DNA of 63,170 bases, taken from positions 1-63,170 of the forward strand of contig JAFMHK010000021.1 in NCBI GenBank assembly GCA_017854585.1. The letters are read 5' to 3'. Within the stretch, counting starts at the first letter, position 1. The number at the start of each line of letters is the position of its first letter. A program made the translations under genes and the position numbers. The notes beneath the pieces were generated by a model, which searched no databases, was not told the DNA's origin, and saw only the letters and a program-made list of their open reading frames with translations. This DNA comes from Paracoccaceae bacterium (lineage in GTDB: Bacteria > Pseudomonadota > Alphaproteobacteria > Rhodobacterales > Rhodobacteraceae). Shown here in pieces: positions 54,976 through 63,170 of the stretch.

Positions 54976-56385
54976 TCAGGTCAATTCCTGCCCATGCAGC
55001 GCGCGTTTCTGATATTGGCCCCAGCCCTTTTCAACCAATAACGCTCCGTCCCGCATGATTGTCTTGCCGCGCAGGATGGTGCGCGTCGGCCACCCCACGA
55101 CGTCCAGCCCTTCGTAGGGCGTATAATCGGCACCATGGTGCATGATGTCTTGGCGCAGGGTTTCCGTGCGCGCTGGATCCCACAGAACGATGTCGGCATC
55201 GGATCCCACCGCAATGGTGCCCTTTCGCGGATAAAGACCGTAAAGCTTGGCATGGTTTGTCGAACTGAGCGCCACGAAACGCTGCAGATCGATGCGGCCC
55301 TTGCTGACGCCTTCGGAAAACAGGATTGGCAGGCTGGTTTCCACACCCGGAATGCCATTTGGCACCCAGCGAAAGCTTTTCAGGCCTGCGGGGCGTTTCT
55401 TGCCCTGAGGATCTTCAAAGCGATAGGGGCAGTGGTCGGACGAAAAGATGTCGAACACGCCGGTTTGCAGTCCTTCCCAGCAGGCAATCTGGCTGGCGGT
55501 ATCGCGGGGCGGTGGAGAACAGACATATTTTGCGCCGTCAAATCCCTCAAGATCAAGATCGTCCTTGGTCAGCATGAGGTATTGGGGGCAGGTCTCGCCG
55601 TAGACCTTGCTGCCACGGGCGCGTCCGGCGGCGATCTCCTCCATCGCGTCGCGGTTGGAGACGTGGACAACGACGATCGGCACGCCAATGACCTCCGCCA
55701 GCGCAATGGCGCGGTGCGTCGCCTCTCGTTCTGCCGGGATGGGGCGGGTTGTGGCGTGAAATTTCGGCGCGATATCCCCCCGGTCACCTGCAACGTCACG
55801 CAAATATTCGATCATGTCATCGTTTTCGGCGTGCACCAGAGCCAGCGCGCCGCAGGTTTTTGCAGCCTCCAATGTCTCGAGGATCTCACGATCGCTCAAC
55901 TTCATCCCTTCATAGGTCATGAATAACTTGATCGAGGTGTACCCGTCAGCCACCAGCGCAGGCAGATCCTGACCCAGAGCCTGTGGCGTCGGGTCTGTGA
56001 TGATCAGGTGAAAGCTGACGTCGGTATAACAATTGCCATCAGCCAGACCATGATACCATTGCACTGCGTCGCGCAGGGTTTGCCCCTTGGATTGCAGACA
56101 AAACGGCAGCAACGTGGTGTGGCCGCCAAAAATCGCAGAGCGCGTCGCGGTTTCAAAGTCATCGGCCATGACCACGCCCGGCTCGCCGGGTTGCGAGATA
56201 TGGACATGACTGTCGATCCCGCCGGGCAGGGCAAGCAAACCTGTGGCGTCAATGACCTCGGCTGCATCGCCAAGATCATGGCCGATTGCTGCAATACGAC
56301 CGTCCTTGATGCCGATATCTGCTTGGAAGGTCTCGCTGTCGGTACAAATCGTTGCACCGGAGACGATGGTATCCAGCGCACTCAT
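54976..56385 (-). CDS. hydA: dihydropyrimidinase / hydantoinase-type amidohydrolase
   Basis: 469 residues, TIM-barrel cyclic amidohydrolase. Metal ligands appear in GGIDSHVHIS near residue 57, the carboxylated lysine in YTSIKLFMTYEG near residue 153 and further histidines in LVHAEND and VVHVSN; SSDHCPYRF carries the catalytic Asp. It hydrolyses dihydropyrimidines or 5-substituted hydantoins; allantoinase is an alternative. It overlaps the upstream PLP enzyme gene by 4 bp, so the pair is one unit. Confidence 0.85.
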   Translation of the reverse strand: MSALDTIVSGATICTDSETFQADIGIKDGRIAAIGHDLGDAAEVIDATGLLALPGGIDSHVHISQPGEPGVVMADDFETATRSAIFGGHTTLLPFCLQSKGQTLRDAVQWYHGLADGNCYTDVSFHLIITDPTPQALGQDLPALVADGYTSIKLFMTYEGMKLSDREILETLEAAKTCGALALVHAENDDMIEYLRDVAGDRGDIAPKFHATTRPIPAEREATHRAIALAEVIGVPIVVVHVSNRDAMEEIAAGRARGSKVYGETCPQYLMLTKDDLDLEGFDGAKYVCSPPPRDTASQIACWEGLQTGVFDIFSSDHCPYRFEDPQGKKRPAGLKSFRWVPNGIPGVETSLPILFSEGVSKGRIDLQRFVALSSTNHAKLYGLYPRKGTIAVGSDADIVLWDPARTETLRQDIMHHGADYTPYEGLDVVGWPTRTILRGKTIMRDGALLVEKGWGQYQKRALHGQELT

Positions 56386-57626
56386 TCCGCGGCCTCGCCG
56401 CTGCGCAATTCCTCCAGTCGCGCGATCAGGGCGTCCATCTCCTCCACTGTGTTGTAATGCACGGCCGACACGCGAATAACGCCATCTGCGTTTGGCAGGC
56501 CAAGGCTGTCCACCAACTCACGCGAATAGAAGTCACCGAACCGGATGCCGATGCCCGTGGGGTCCACTGCCTCCACGAGGCTGGCGGACGACAGGCCATC
56601 GACGACAAAGGAAATCGTGGGAACACGCCGGTCCATGTCTGCTGACGGATCGCCGATGATCGTCACATCGGGCCGAGACGCAAGATAGTCGAGCAGGCGT
56701 TGCGACAGTACCTGTTCATGGGCTGCGATCAGGGCAAAGGCAGCTTCAACCGCTGCGCGCCCGGTTGAATTGATGCCATGGGCATTGGCCAGCGCCTCAA
56801 GATAGTCGACCACTCCAATACAGGAATAGGCCAATTCATAGCTGGCATTCCCGGGTTCCAATTTTTGGGGGACCTTGGCAGCCGTAAAGAAGCGGTGGTT
56901 GATGTTGCCTGCGGCAAGCAGGTGATCATAGCGGCCATAAAGCGTCGCAAAATGGGGGCCATAGGTCTTGTAGATCGAAAACCCGTAGAAATCTGCGCCA
57001 AGGGCCTGCACATCCACCGCACGGTGCGGGGCGTATGCCACCCCATCCACACAAAGCAGCGCGCCGGCGGCATGAACAAGATCGGCGATCTGACGAATAG
57101 GGTTGATCGTGCCATAGATGTTCGAGGTATGCGTGACCGCGACCAGACGTGTCTTGTCGGTGATCAACGCGGCCAGATCATCCAGATCTGGCAAGGACGC
57201 GCCCTGCGGCATCTTCCATTCGCGGGTAACGATGCCTTGGGCCGCCAGCTTGCGCCACGGTCCGATGTTCGCCTCGTGATCGAAATTCGTGACGATCACC
57301 TCATCGCCGGGTTGCCATGTCTGCACCAATGCGCGCGATAGTTGATCGAACAGTTGGGTTGTGGTCGCACCCATCACGATCTCTTCGGGTCGCGCGGCAT
57401 TCATCAGTGTCATCAAAGCGCGACGGCCTTCGTCCACCATCTTTCCCGCAGTGGCAGACGCGGCATAGCTGGCCCCCAACTGAACATTCGCGGTGAACAG
57501 ATATTCCGTCAGCCGATCGGCCACTTGGCGCGCCACCTGAGAGCCGCCTGCGTTATCCAGATACACCTGTCCGTGCCCCAAAGCCGGAAAGTTCTTCTGT
57601 ACGAAGTTCAGATCCAATGCCGTCAT
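56382..57626 (-). CDS. cysteine desulfurase-like class V aminotransferase
   Basis: 414 residues, PLP fold type I. The lysine that binds PLP is in GFSIYKTYGPH near residue 223, the PLP-contacting Asp in LCVDGVAYAPH and the His in TNFDHEAN. N-terminal YLDNAGGSQVA and the C-terminal VIRVSAVHYNTVEEMDAL are as in the SufS/CsdA-like subgroup often annotated as cysteine desulfurase-like. No iron-sulfur assembly genes are near, and co-translation with a hydantoinase suggests an amino-acid rather than sulfur role. Confidence 0.8.
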   Translation of the reverse strand: MTALDLNFVQKNFPALGHGQVYLDNAGGSQVARQVADRLTEYLFTANVQLGASYAASATAGKMVDEGRRALMTLMNAARPEEIVMGATTTQLFDQLSRALVQTWQPGDEVIVTNFDHEANIGPWRKLAAQGIVTREWKMPQGASLPDLDDLAALITDKTRLVAVTHTSNIYGTINPIRQIADLVHAAGALLCVDGVAYAPHRAVDVQALGADFYGFSIYKTYGPHFATLYGRYDHLLAAGNINHRFFTAAKVPQKLEPGNASYELAYSCIGVVDYLEALANAHGINSTGRAAVEAAFALIAAHEQVLSQRLLDYLASRPDVTIIGDPSADMDRRVPTISFVVDGLSSASLVEAVDPTGIGIRFGDFYSRELVDSLGLPNADGVIRVSAVHYNTVEEMDALIARLEELRSGEAAE

Positions 57627-57923
57627 CGTCGGTGTCCTTTCGTGTCCTGCCCTGACAATCGTGTGGTCATAGACAAGGACTAGGCAGTTCCGCGCGACAG
57701 GCCCAGACGTCGCGAAAAGAATCTCTTGGCGACGGCCTTTGGGGATTCAAAGCTGCACATAATTTAAGCAAAATACCCAATTCATGCCCTTAATCCTTGC
57801 TATTAATGGGTCGACCCCCAGAGTTGAGCCGTCATGCTTCCAGTAAAAGCCGACCTGCCTACTGTTATGGAAGTCGCCCGGAAAAGGGTCTGACGGTTCA
57901 CACAAAGAACGGGGATGTAAAAT
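57627..57923. other. 297-bp divergent promoter region before aapJ
   Basis: No gene seen. The stretch 57755-57815 is AT-rich for this genome and contains TTAAT-N7-ATTAA (57790-57806), a perfect 5-base dyad that may be an operator for aapJ or the divergent PLP enzyme gene. No sigma-54 or clear -35/-10 pair could be assigned. Confidence 0.4.
57790..57806. promoter_or_regulatory. TTAAT-N7-ATTAA dyad upstream of aapJ
   Basis: Perfect inverted repeat, 118-134 bp before the aapJ ATG and 164-180 bp from the divergent PLP enzyme start. The T-N11-A pattern would suit a LysR-type regulator, but none is encoded nearby. Confidence 0.3.
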
Positions 57924-58943
57924 ATGCGATTTCTAGCCACTACTTTTTGCGCTTTGGCGATCGGCGCCGCTGCGCCAGCCTTTGCACAAGAAACCCTTGC
58001 TTCCGTGCAGGAACGCGGGATGCTGAACTGCCAAGTCGGTCTGCCCACACCAGGTTTCTATTCACTGGCCGAAGATGGCACCTGGTCGGGTGCCGACGTA
58101 GACCTGTGCCGGGCCGTTTCCGCAGCCATCTTTGGCGACCCGGACATGGTCGAATATCAGTCCGTGACCTCGGCCGTACGCTTCACCGCCCTGTCGAACG
58201 GCGAAAGCGACATGCTGTCGCGTACCACCACATGGACCGCCGTGCGCGACACGCAGCTTGGCCTCGATTTCACCACCGTCAACTTCTACGACGGCCAAGG
58301 CTTCCTGGTGCCCGCCGATAGCGGCATCACCTCGGCGCTGGATCTTGATGGCGCAACGATCTGTGTGCTGACCGGCACCACGACCGAACTGAACTTGGCC
58401 GACTACTTCCGCGCCAATGGCATGACCTTCACACCGGTCACCAACGAGAACGTCAACGTCCTGGTTGAAACCTACCTTGGCGGCGGCTGTGACGCCTATA
58501 CCAACGACAAATCCGGCCTTGCCGCACGTCGTTCGGCTTTCCCGGATCCGTCCGCGCATGTCTTGCTGCCCGAAACCGTATCGAAGGAGCCGCTTGGCCC
58601 CGTCGTTCGTCAGGGTGACGATGCATGGGCCAACCTCGTGCGTTGGACCGTGTTCGGCATCATCAACGCTGAAGAACTGGGTGTGACATCCGCCAACGTG
58701 ATGGAGATGACGGCCTCTGCCGATCCGAATATCGCGCGCCTTCTGGGCACCGAAGGCAACATTGGTGAAGGTCTGGGCGTCTCGCCTGACTTCATGGTCA
58801 ATGTGATCAGCGCCGTCGGGAACTATGGCGAAATCTACGAGCGCCATATCGGTGAAAATACACCTATCGGTATTCCACGCGCAGGTACACTGAACGCTTT
58901 GTGGAACAACGGCGGTATCATCTACGCACCGCCTTTCCGCTGA
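57924..58943 (+). CDS. aapJ: general L-amino acid ABC transporter, periplasmic binding protein
   Basis: 339 residues. Signal peptide (LATTFCALAIGAAAPAFA) and a family-3 solute-binding domain: VQERGMLNCQVGLPTPGFYS, GADVDLCRAVSAAIFGD, YLGGGCDAYTNDKSGLAA. Delivers amino acids to the AapQM permease. First gene of aapJQMP; a strong hairpin follows it. Confidence 0.93.
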   Translation: MRFLATTFCALAIGAAAPAFAQETLASVQERGMLNCQVGLPTPGFYSLAEDGTWSGADVDLCRAVSAAIFGDPDMVEYQSVTSAVRFTALSNGESDMLSRTTTWTAVRDTQLGLDFTTVNFYDGQGFLVPADSGITSALDLDGATICVLTGTTTELNLADYFRANGMTFTPVTNENVNVLVETYLGGGCDAYTNDKSGLAARRSAFPDPSAHVLLPETVSKEPLGPVVRQGDDAWANLVRWTVFGIINAEELGVTSANVMEMTASADPNIARLLGTEGNIGEGLGVSPDFMVNVISAVGNYGEIYERHIGENTPIGIPRAGTLNALWNNGGIIYAPPFR

Positions 58944-58956
58944 TCTGATTGGCTTC

Positions 58957-58992
58957 GGCACACCCCCGGCCCGTTTGCGGCGGGGGTGTGCC
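58957..58992 (+). terminator. strong hairpin between aapJ and aapQ
   Basis: Perfect 12-base arms (58957-58968 and 58981-58992) with a 12-base loop, no U-run. Such structures after binding-protein genes protect the 5' message and reduce read-through so that the binding protein is made in excess. Confidence 0.7.
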
Positions 58993-59040
58993 ACCTGCCA
59001 TTCGCCTCCAAAAGAATTCAGTTGATACGGGAGCAGCCGC

Positions 59041-60243
59041 ATGGCGCTGACCAGCCAACATGACGACACCGCCGAACGTTCTTCGTTGTTGAGACGAGTG
59101 TTCTTTGACGCCAAGATACGCGCGATCTTCCTGCAGGTTCTCACCGTGGCCGGCGTGGTCGGCTTTCTTGGATGGCTGATCAACAATACCATGACCAACA
59201 TGGCGGCGCGCAGTCTGTCCGCCGGGTTTGACTTCCTCGATGTTTCCGCCGGTTTCGGCATCGGTTTCACGCTCATCCCCTACCAAGAAGGGGATACATA
59301 TCTGCGGGTCTTTACCGTCGGCATCATGAACACCTTGCTGGTGGCGGTGGTGGCGATCGTCTTGGCCACGATCCTTGGTCTGCTTGTTGGATTGGCGCGC
59401 CTGTCGACCAACTGGATCATCGCGGGCGTCGCGCGCGCTTATGTCGAACTGCTGCGCAACACGCCGCTGCTATTGCAGATCATCGCGTGGTATTTCGGCG
59501 TTTTCAACTTGCTGCCCCGCCCGCGCGACAGCGTTGTGCTGGCCGAAGTGTTTGTCTTGAACAACCGCGGTTTCTACATGCCCTCCCCGGTCGCGGAACC
59601 CGGGTTCGGGATCGTTCTAACCGCTTTCGTGCTGTCAATCATCGGCGCCATCACCCTTTACAAATGGGAGGCAGCGCGCCGCGACCGGACAGGCAAGTCC
59701 TTCCCTGCCATCCCTGCCGGCTTTGCCATGATCGTCTTCCTGCCGATCTTGGTCTACGCGGCCGCTGGCAGCCCGCTCAGCTGGGATGTGCCTGCGTTGC
59801 AGGGCTTCAACTTTGTCGGTGGCGTTTCGGTGCCGCCCAGTTTCTGCGCGTTGATCGTGGCACTTGCGGCCTACACGTCATGCTTCATCGCCGAGATCGT
59901 TCGCGCCGGTATCCAGTCTGTTTCCAAAGGTCAGATTGAGGCCGCAGGGGCGCTGAACCTGCCTGCCAACTGGACCTTGCGCCGTGTGGTGTTGCCTCAG
60001 GCGCTGCGGGTCATCATACCGCCGCTGATCAGCCAGTACCTGAACGTCACCAAGAATTCGTCGCTTGCCATTGCAATCGGTTTTCCCGATCTGGTCAGCG
60101 TCTGGATGAATACGTCGCTCAACCAGTCCGGGCGCGCCATTCCCATCGTGGCCATGACCATGGCGTTCTACTGTATCGTCAGCCTGTCGGTATCGTTGGT
60201 GATGAACCGCTATAATCGTCGCGCCCAGTTGAAGGAGCGTTAG
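59041..60243 (+). CDS. aapQ: amino acid ABC transporter permease AapQ
   Basis: 400 residues, about eight membrane helices. The permease loop is IVRAGIQSVSKGQIEAAGAL near residue 290, and YVELLRNTPLLLQIIAWYFG marks the HisM/GlnP family. Longer than simple permeases, as AapQ normally is. Forms the inner-membrane channel with AapM; ends 3 bp before aapM. Confidence 0.93.
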   Translation: MALTSQHDDTAERSSLLRRVFFDAKIRAIFLQVLTVAGVVGFLGWLINNTMTNMAARSLSAGFDFLDVSAGFGIGFTLIPYQEGDTYLRVFTVGIMNTLLVAVVAIVLATILGLLVGLARLSTNWIIAGVARAYVELLRNTPLLLQIIAWYFGVFNLLPRPRDSVVLAEVFVLNNRGFYMPSPVAEPGFGIVLTAFVLSIIGAITLYKWEAARRDRTGKSFPAIPAGFAMIVFLPILVYAAAGSPLSWDVPALQGFNFVGGVSVPPSFCALIVALAAYTSCFIAEIVRAGIQSVSKGQIEAAGALNLPANWTLRRVVLPQALRVIIPPLISQYLNVTKNSSLAIAIGFPDLVSVWMNTSLNQSGRAIPIVAMTMAFYCIVSLSVSLVMNRYNRRAQLKER

Positions 60244-60246
60244 GTT

Positions 60247-61572
60247 ATGACCCTTGTGTTCGAACCCAAGGCCAACCGGCCTGCGCCGACCAACACCGTG
60301 GGGTTCGTTGGGTGGCTGCGTCAAAACCTGTTCAAGGATATCCCCAACACGTTGATGACGATCCTGGGTCTGTATCTGACTATCACGGTGGTAGGTTGGG
60401 TGCTGAACTGGGCCTTGTTCAATGCGGTCTGGGACGCAAGCTCGCGCCGCGAATGTCTGGACCTCGTCGGGCGATCCGGGGCGTGCTGGCCCGGTGTGGT
60501 GGAATGGCTTCCCAACATGATCTACGGGCTTTACCCCAAGGATCAGGTCTGGCGGATCAATCTTGGCTTTCTTGCGCTGATCGTCTGGCTGGTTCCGCTG
60601 TGGATGGGCGGTGTGAAGTCCAAGGTGGCAATCGGATTGAGCGTTGTGGCCTTTTATCCGTTTCTCGCCAGCTATTTCTTTCTGGGCGGCGACAAGGGCC
60701 CGATCTGGACCGCGCTGGTGGCGTTGGGTCTGTGGGGCTTGGTGTGGGTCTGGAGCACGGCCCTGTGCGAACGGCGCACAGGCCTGAGCATCGGGACATG
60801 GCTGGCCCAGCGGTTTGCCGACGCCGACAATGACATCGCCCAAAAGCGCGTGCGTCAGGCAGCGGCCCTGCTGCTGTTCGTCGTCTGCGTCGGACTTGTG
60901 TCTCAGTGGAGCCTTTCCGAAGTTCGCACGCAGTTCTGGGGTGGATTGTTCCTGACCCTCGTTATCTCCGGCATCGGCATCACCTTTTCGCTTCCTGCCG
61001 GCATCTTGCTGGCACTTGGACGGCGATCCGACATGCCGGCCATCGCGATGCTCTCGACCCTTTTCATCGAGCTTTTCCGCTCGGTTCCATTGATCACCAT
61101 CTTGTTCATGTTCAACACGATGTTGCCGCTTTTCATGCCAGCGGGCACCGAGGTGAACCAATTGCTCCGGGCGATCGTGGCCGTATGCCTCTTTGCTGCG
61201 GCCTACATGGCCGAGATTGTCCGTGGTGGTCTGCAGGCCATCCCCAAAGGGCAATACGAAGCGGCCAGCGCGCTTGGCTTGGGGTTTTGGCAAACGACGA
61301 CTCAGGTCGTGATGCCACAGGCGTTGAAAATCATGATCCCGACGATCGTGGGTAACTTCATCGGCCTGTTCAAAGACACCACGCTTGTATCGATCATCGG
61401 CCTGTTCGATCTGATGAACATGGCCCGCGCGGTTGGTGAAGACAGCGATTGGCTGGGTCTCTTTATCGAGCCATTCTTTGTCGTGTCCCTGATCTATTTT
61501 GTGTTCTGTTTTGCGATGTCTTCCTATTCGATCGGGTTGGAACGCAAACTATCTGCGGGGCGTGACCGATGA
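60247..61572 (+). CDS. aapM: amino acid ABC transporter permease AapM
   Basis: 441 residues, about eight or nine membrane helices. [18 protein letters not shown] and [20 protein letters not shown] are the family motifs. Pairs with AapQ. Overlaps aapP by 4 bp. Confidence 0.93.
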   Translation: MTLVFEPKANRPAPTNTVGFVGWLRQNLFKDIPNTLMTILGLYLTITVVGWVLNWALFNAVWDASSRRECLDLVGRSGACWPGVVEWLPNMIYGLYPKDQVWRINLGFLALIVWLVPLWMGGVKSKVAIGLSVVAFYPFLASYFFLGGDKGPIWTALVALGLWGLVWVWSTALCERRTGLSIGTWLAQRFADADNDIAQKRVRQAAALLLFVVCVGLVSQWSLSEVRTQFWGGLFLTLVISGIGITFSLPAGILLALGRRSDMPAIAMLSTLFIELFRSVPLITILFMFNTMLPLFMPAGTEVNQLLRAIVAVCLFAAAYMAEIVRGGLQAIPKGQYEAASALGLGFWQTTTQVVMPQALKIMIPTIVGNFIGLFKDTTLVSIIGLFDLMNMARAVGEDSDWLGLFIEPFFVVSLIYFVFCFAMSSYSIGLERKLSAGRDR

Positions 61573-62318
61573 GCGGAAATAACAAGGCCAGAAAGGTCAT
61601 CGAGATCAATGGCCTGAACAAATGGTTTGGCCAGTTCCATGTCTTGAAAGACATCAACCTGACGGTGCGCGAACGCGAGATCTACGTTGTCTGCGGTCCG
61701 TCTGGTTCGGGAAAATCAACCTTGATCCGCTGCATCAACCAACTGGAACATCATCAGGAAGGTGACATTCTGGTGGATGGCGTCGAGGTGGAGAAGGGCG
61801 GTAAGAACCAAACCCTTATCCGTCGGAAAACCGGGATGGTGTTTCAACAGTTCAATCTTTTTCCTCATCTTACGGTTCTGGAAAACTGCACTCTGACGCC
61901 GACACTTGGCCTGCAAACGCCTAAGAAAGATGCCGAGGAATTGGCGATGAAGCACCTCAACCGGGTCGGCATCGCCGATCAGGCGTTGAAATACCCCCTG
62001 CAACTTTCGGGTGGGCAGCAGCAGCGCGTGGCGATCGCGCGGTCGCTTTGCACCCAACCCAAGATCATGCTTTTTGATGAGCCGACATCGGCGCTGGATC
62101 CCGAGATGATCAAAGAGGTTCTTGATGTGATGATCGAGTTGGCCGAGGACGGGATGACCATGATCTGCGTGACCCATGAAATGGGCTTTGCCCGTCAGGT
62201 TGCCGACAAGGTGGTGTTTATGGACCAAGGGGAAATCGTCGAGTCCAATACGCCTGCCGAATTCTTCGCCGACCCGCGTTTCGACCGCACGCAGCAGTTT
62301 CTCGCGCACATCCTTTAG
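61569..62318 (+). CDS. aapP: amino acid ABC transporter ATP-binding protein AapP
   Basis: 249 residues. Walker [15 protein letters not shown] near residue 39, Q-loop [15 protein letters not shown] signature [15 protein letters not shown], Walker [15 protein letters not shown] and the switch His in VTHEMGFA. Energises AapQM. Normal length. Confidence 0.96.
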   Translation: MSGNNKARKVIEINGLNKWFGQFHVLKDINLTVREREIYVVCGPSGSGKSTLIRCINQLEHHQEGDILVDGVEVEKGGKNQTLIRRKTGMVFQQFNLFPHLTVLENCTLTPTLGLQTPKKDAEELAMKHLNRVGIADQALKYPLQLSGGQQQRVAIARSLCTQPKIMLFDEPTSALDPEMIKEVLDVMIELAEDGMTMICVTHEMGFARQVADKVVFMDQGEIVESNTPAEFFADPRFDRTQQFLAHIL

Positions 62319-62330
62319 GGTCAGGGCTGG

Positions 62331-63170
62331 TCAGGCCAGATCGGCGGGCAGCATCGTCACGTCGATCACCCCGTCGACAGGCATTGTGAAACTGCGGTCC
62401 ATGCCCGCCAATCCGATGACGCGCGTCGGGTTGTAGAGTGTCAGCCAAGCTGGATCAGCCTGAAGTTCGGCATAGGCGCTGGCATAGATCGCAGCGCGCG
62501 CGACCCCGTCAGGCTCGGCCCTTGCACTGTCCAGAAGCGCCTCGACCTTGTTGTTGCGATACCCTTGCCACCATGATCCGGCCACACGGGCGTCGATCTT
62601 TTCATAAAGCACCCGAAAGGTGCTCATCGGGCTGCTGTCGAATACGCACAGGTCATGAATTTCCTTGCGGCGAACCATATGCGCATAGGCCTCGCGCTCC
62701 TCATGGCGGTGTACCGTCAGGCTGATGCCCACCGCCGCCAATTGACCTGATAACGTGGCAGTCAGGACTTCAGCTTCGTCGGGCAACCGTGTCGGGCAGT
62801 CGACCTCCAGCAACAGGCCATCACCATACCCCGCATCGGCCAGCAGGTTTCGCGCCAAATCGGGATCGTGGATGTCGCCCGCAGTCTCGCCCGCGCCGAA
62901 ATGGACAGGACTGACAATGCCCAAAAGCGGGGTGCCATGCCCATCCAGAACCTCCGCGATCAGCGACTTGCGATCTACCGCCAGACTGATGGCGCGTCTG
63001 ACACGCGCATCGGACATCGGTCCGCCTGCCGCATTCAACAGGTAGATGATCGCGACAGGAGAAAGATACTCCAACGCCATACATCCCACCGCCGCCAGCT
63101 TCATCGCCTCCTGCGGGGCAAGGTCATTGGCGACGTGCACAGTGCCATCAACCAAGCGCTGCTGTCGCAT
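62331..63170 (-). CDS. family-5 ABC transporter substrate-binding protein (N-terminus cut by window edge)
   Basis: At least 279 codons open to the right edge; the first in-window ATG is at the very end and is probably internal. LNAAGGPMSDARVRRAISLAVDRKSLI and RNLLADAGYGDGLLLEV are typical of the C-terminal lobe of peptide/nickel-type (SBP_bac_5) binding proteins, in which the conserved YLNAAGGP...VRRAI block recurs. Substrate unknown. Convergent with aapP, 12 bp apart. Confidence 0.85.
   Translation of the reverse strand: MRQQRLVDGTVHVANDLAPQEAMKLAAVGCMALEYLSPVAIIYLLNAAGGPMSDARVRRAISLAVDRKSLIAEVLDGHGTPLLGIVSPVHFGAGETAGDIHDPDLARNLLADAGYGDGLLLEVDCPTRLPDEAEVLTATLSGQLAAVGISLTVHRHEEREAYAHMVRRKEIHDLCVFDSSPMSTFRVLYEKIDARVAGSWWQGYRNNKVEALLDSARAEPDGVARAAIYASAYAELQADPAWLTLYNPTRVIGLAGMDRSFTMPVDGVIDVTMLPADLA

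Noticed and set aside
59878..61293. A 471-codon open frame antisense to aapQ/aapM
   Set aside because: The sense strand encodes complete AapQ and AapM with family motifs; the antisense product is His/Gln/Arg-rich with no domain. It is a GC-bias shadow.

Overview
The window is a chromosomal segment from an alphaproteobacterium, most probably Rhodobacterales (roseobacter/Rhodobacter-type). The reasons are GC-rich coding sequence, the alphaproteobacterial flagellar regulators FlaF and FlbT, a dnaA-dnaN-recF-gyrB replication block, an aapJQMP-type amino-acid transporter, CsgH-type curli genes and CtrA/CcrM-like sites. The genus cannot be read from the sequence. No insertion sequence, prophage, tRNA, rRNA or CRISPR array was seen.

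Layout. 1-6.2 kb holds NAD salvage (pncB, cut by the left edge, and pncA), an orphan arsH, a THUMP-type rRNA methyltransferase, a small secreted HExxH metallopeptidase, the tRNA hydroxylase trhO and a hemerythrin-like protein. 6.4-7.8 kb is a compact curli-type amyloid locus (two curlin-repeat proteins flanking a CsgH-like protein). 8.2-10.2 kb encodes a tartrate/D-malate-type dehydrogenase co-translated with a haloacetate-dehalogenase-type hydrolase. 10.2-17.5 kb is the replication block on the minus strand (dnaA, dnaN, recF, then VOC and LysE genes, then gyrB). 17.5-18.1 kb is a long non-coding interval upstream of dnaA. rpsT, an enoyl-CoA hydratase, mutM (TTG start), ubiE and ubiB follow.

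22.7-54.8 kb is a nearly uninterrupted flagellar supercluster of about 38 genes in several divergent operons. It covers hook cap and hook-length control, flagellin with its FlaF/FlbT control genes, rod, rings, export apparatus (FliF-FliH-FliI-FliN-FliP-FliQ-FliR-FlhA-FlhB), stator (MotA, MotB, two FliL-like proteins), hook and hook-filament junction. FliG, FliM, FliD, FliS and FliO are not recognised in the window. Several reading frames tightly coupled to known flagellar genes have no standard name: a 682-residue periplasmic repeat protein next to MotA, a 163-residue protein with a FliG-middle-like C-terminus after FliP, a 111-residue coiled-coil protein after FlhB, and a MotE-like and a coiled-coil membrane protein between MotA and FliL. 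Short TTAA-N7-TTAA-like sites in the divergent promoter regions suggest CtrA control.

55-63.2 kb is metabolic: a hydantoinase/dihydropyrimidinase overlapping a cysteine-desulfurase-like PLP enzyme, then the divergent aapJQMP ABC transporter with a strong hairpin after the binding-protein gene, then the C-terminal part of a family-5 solute-binding protein cut by the right edge.
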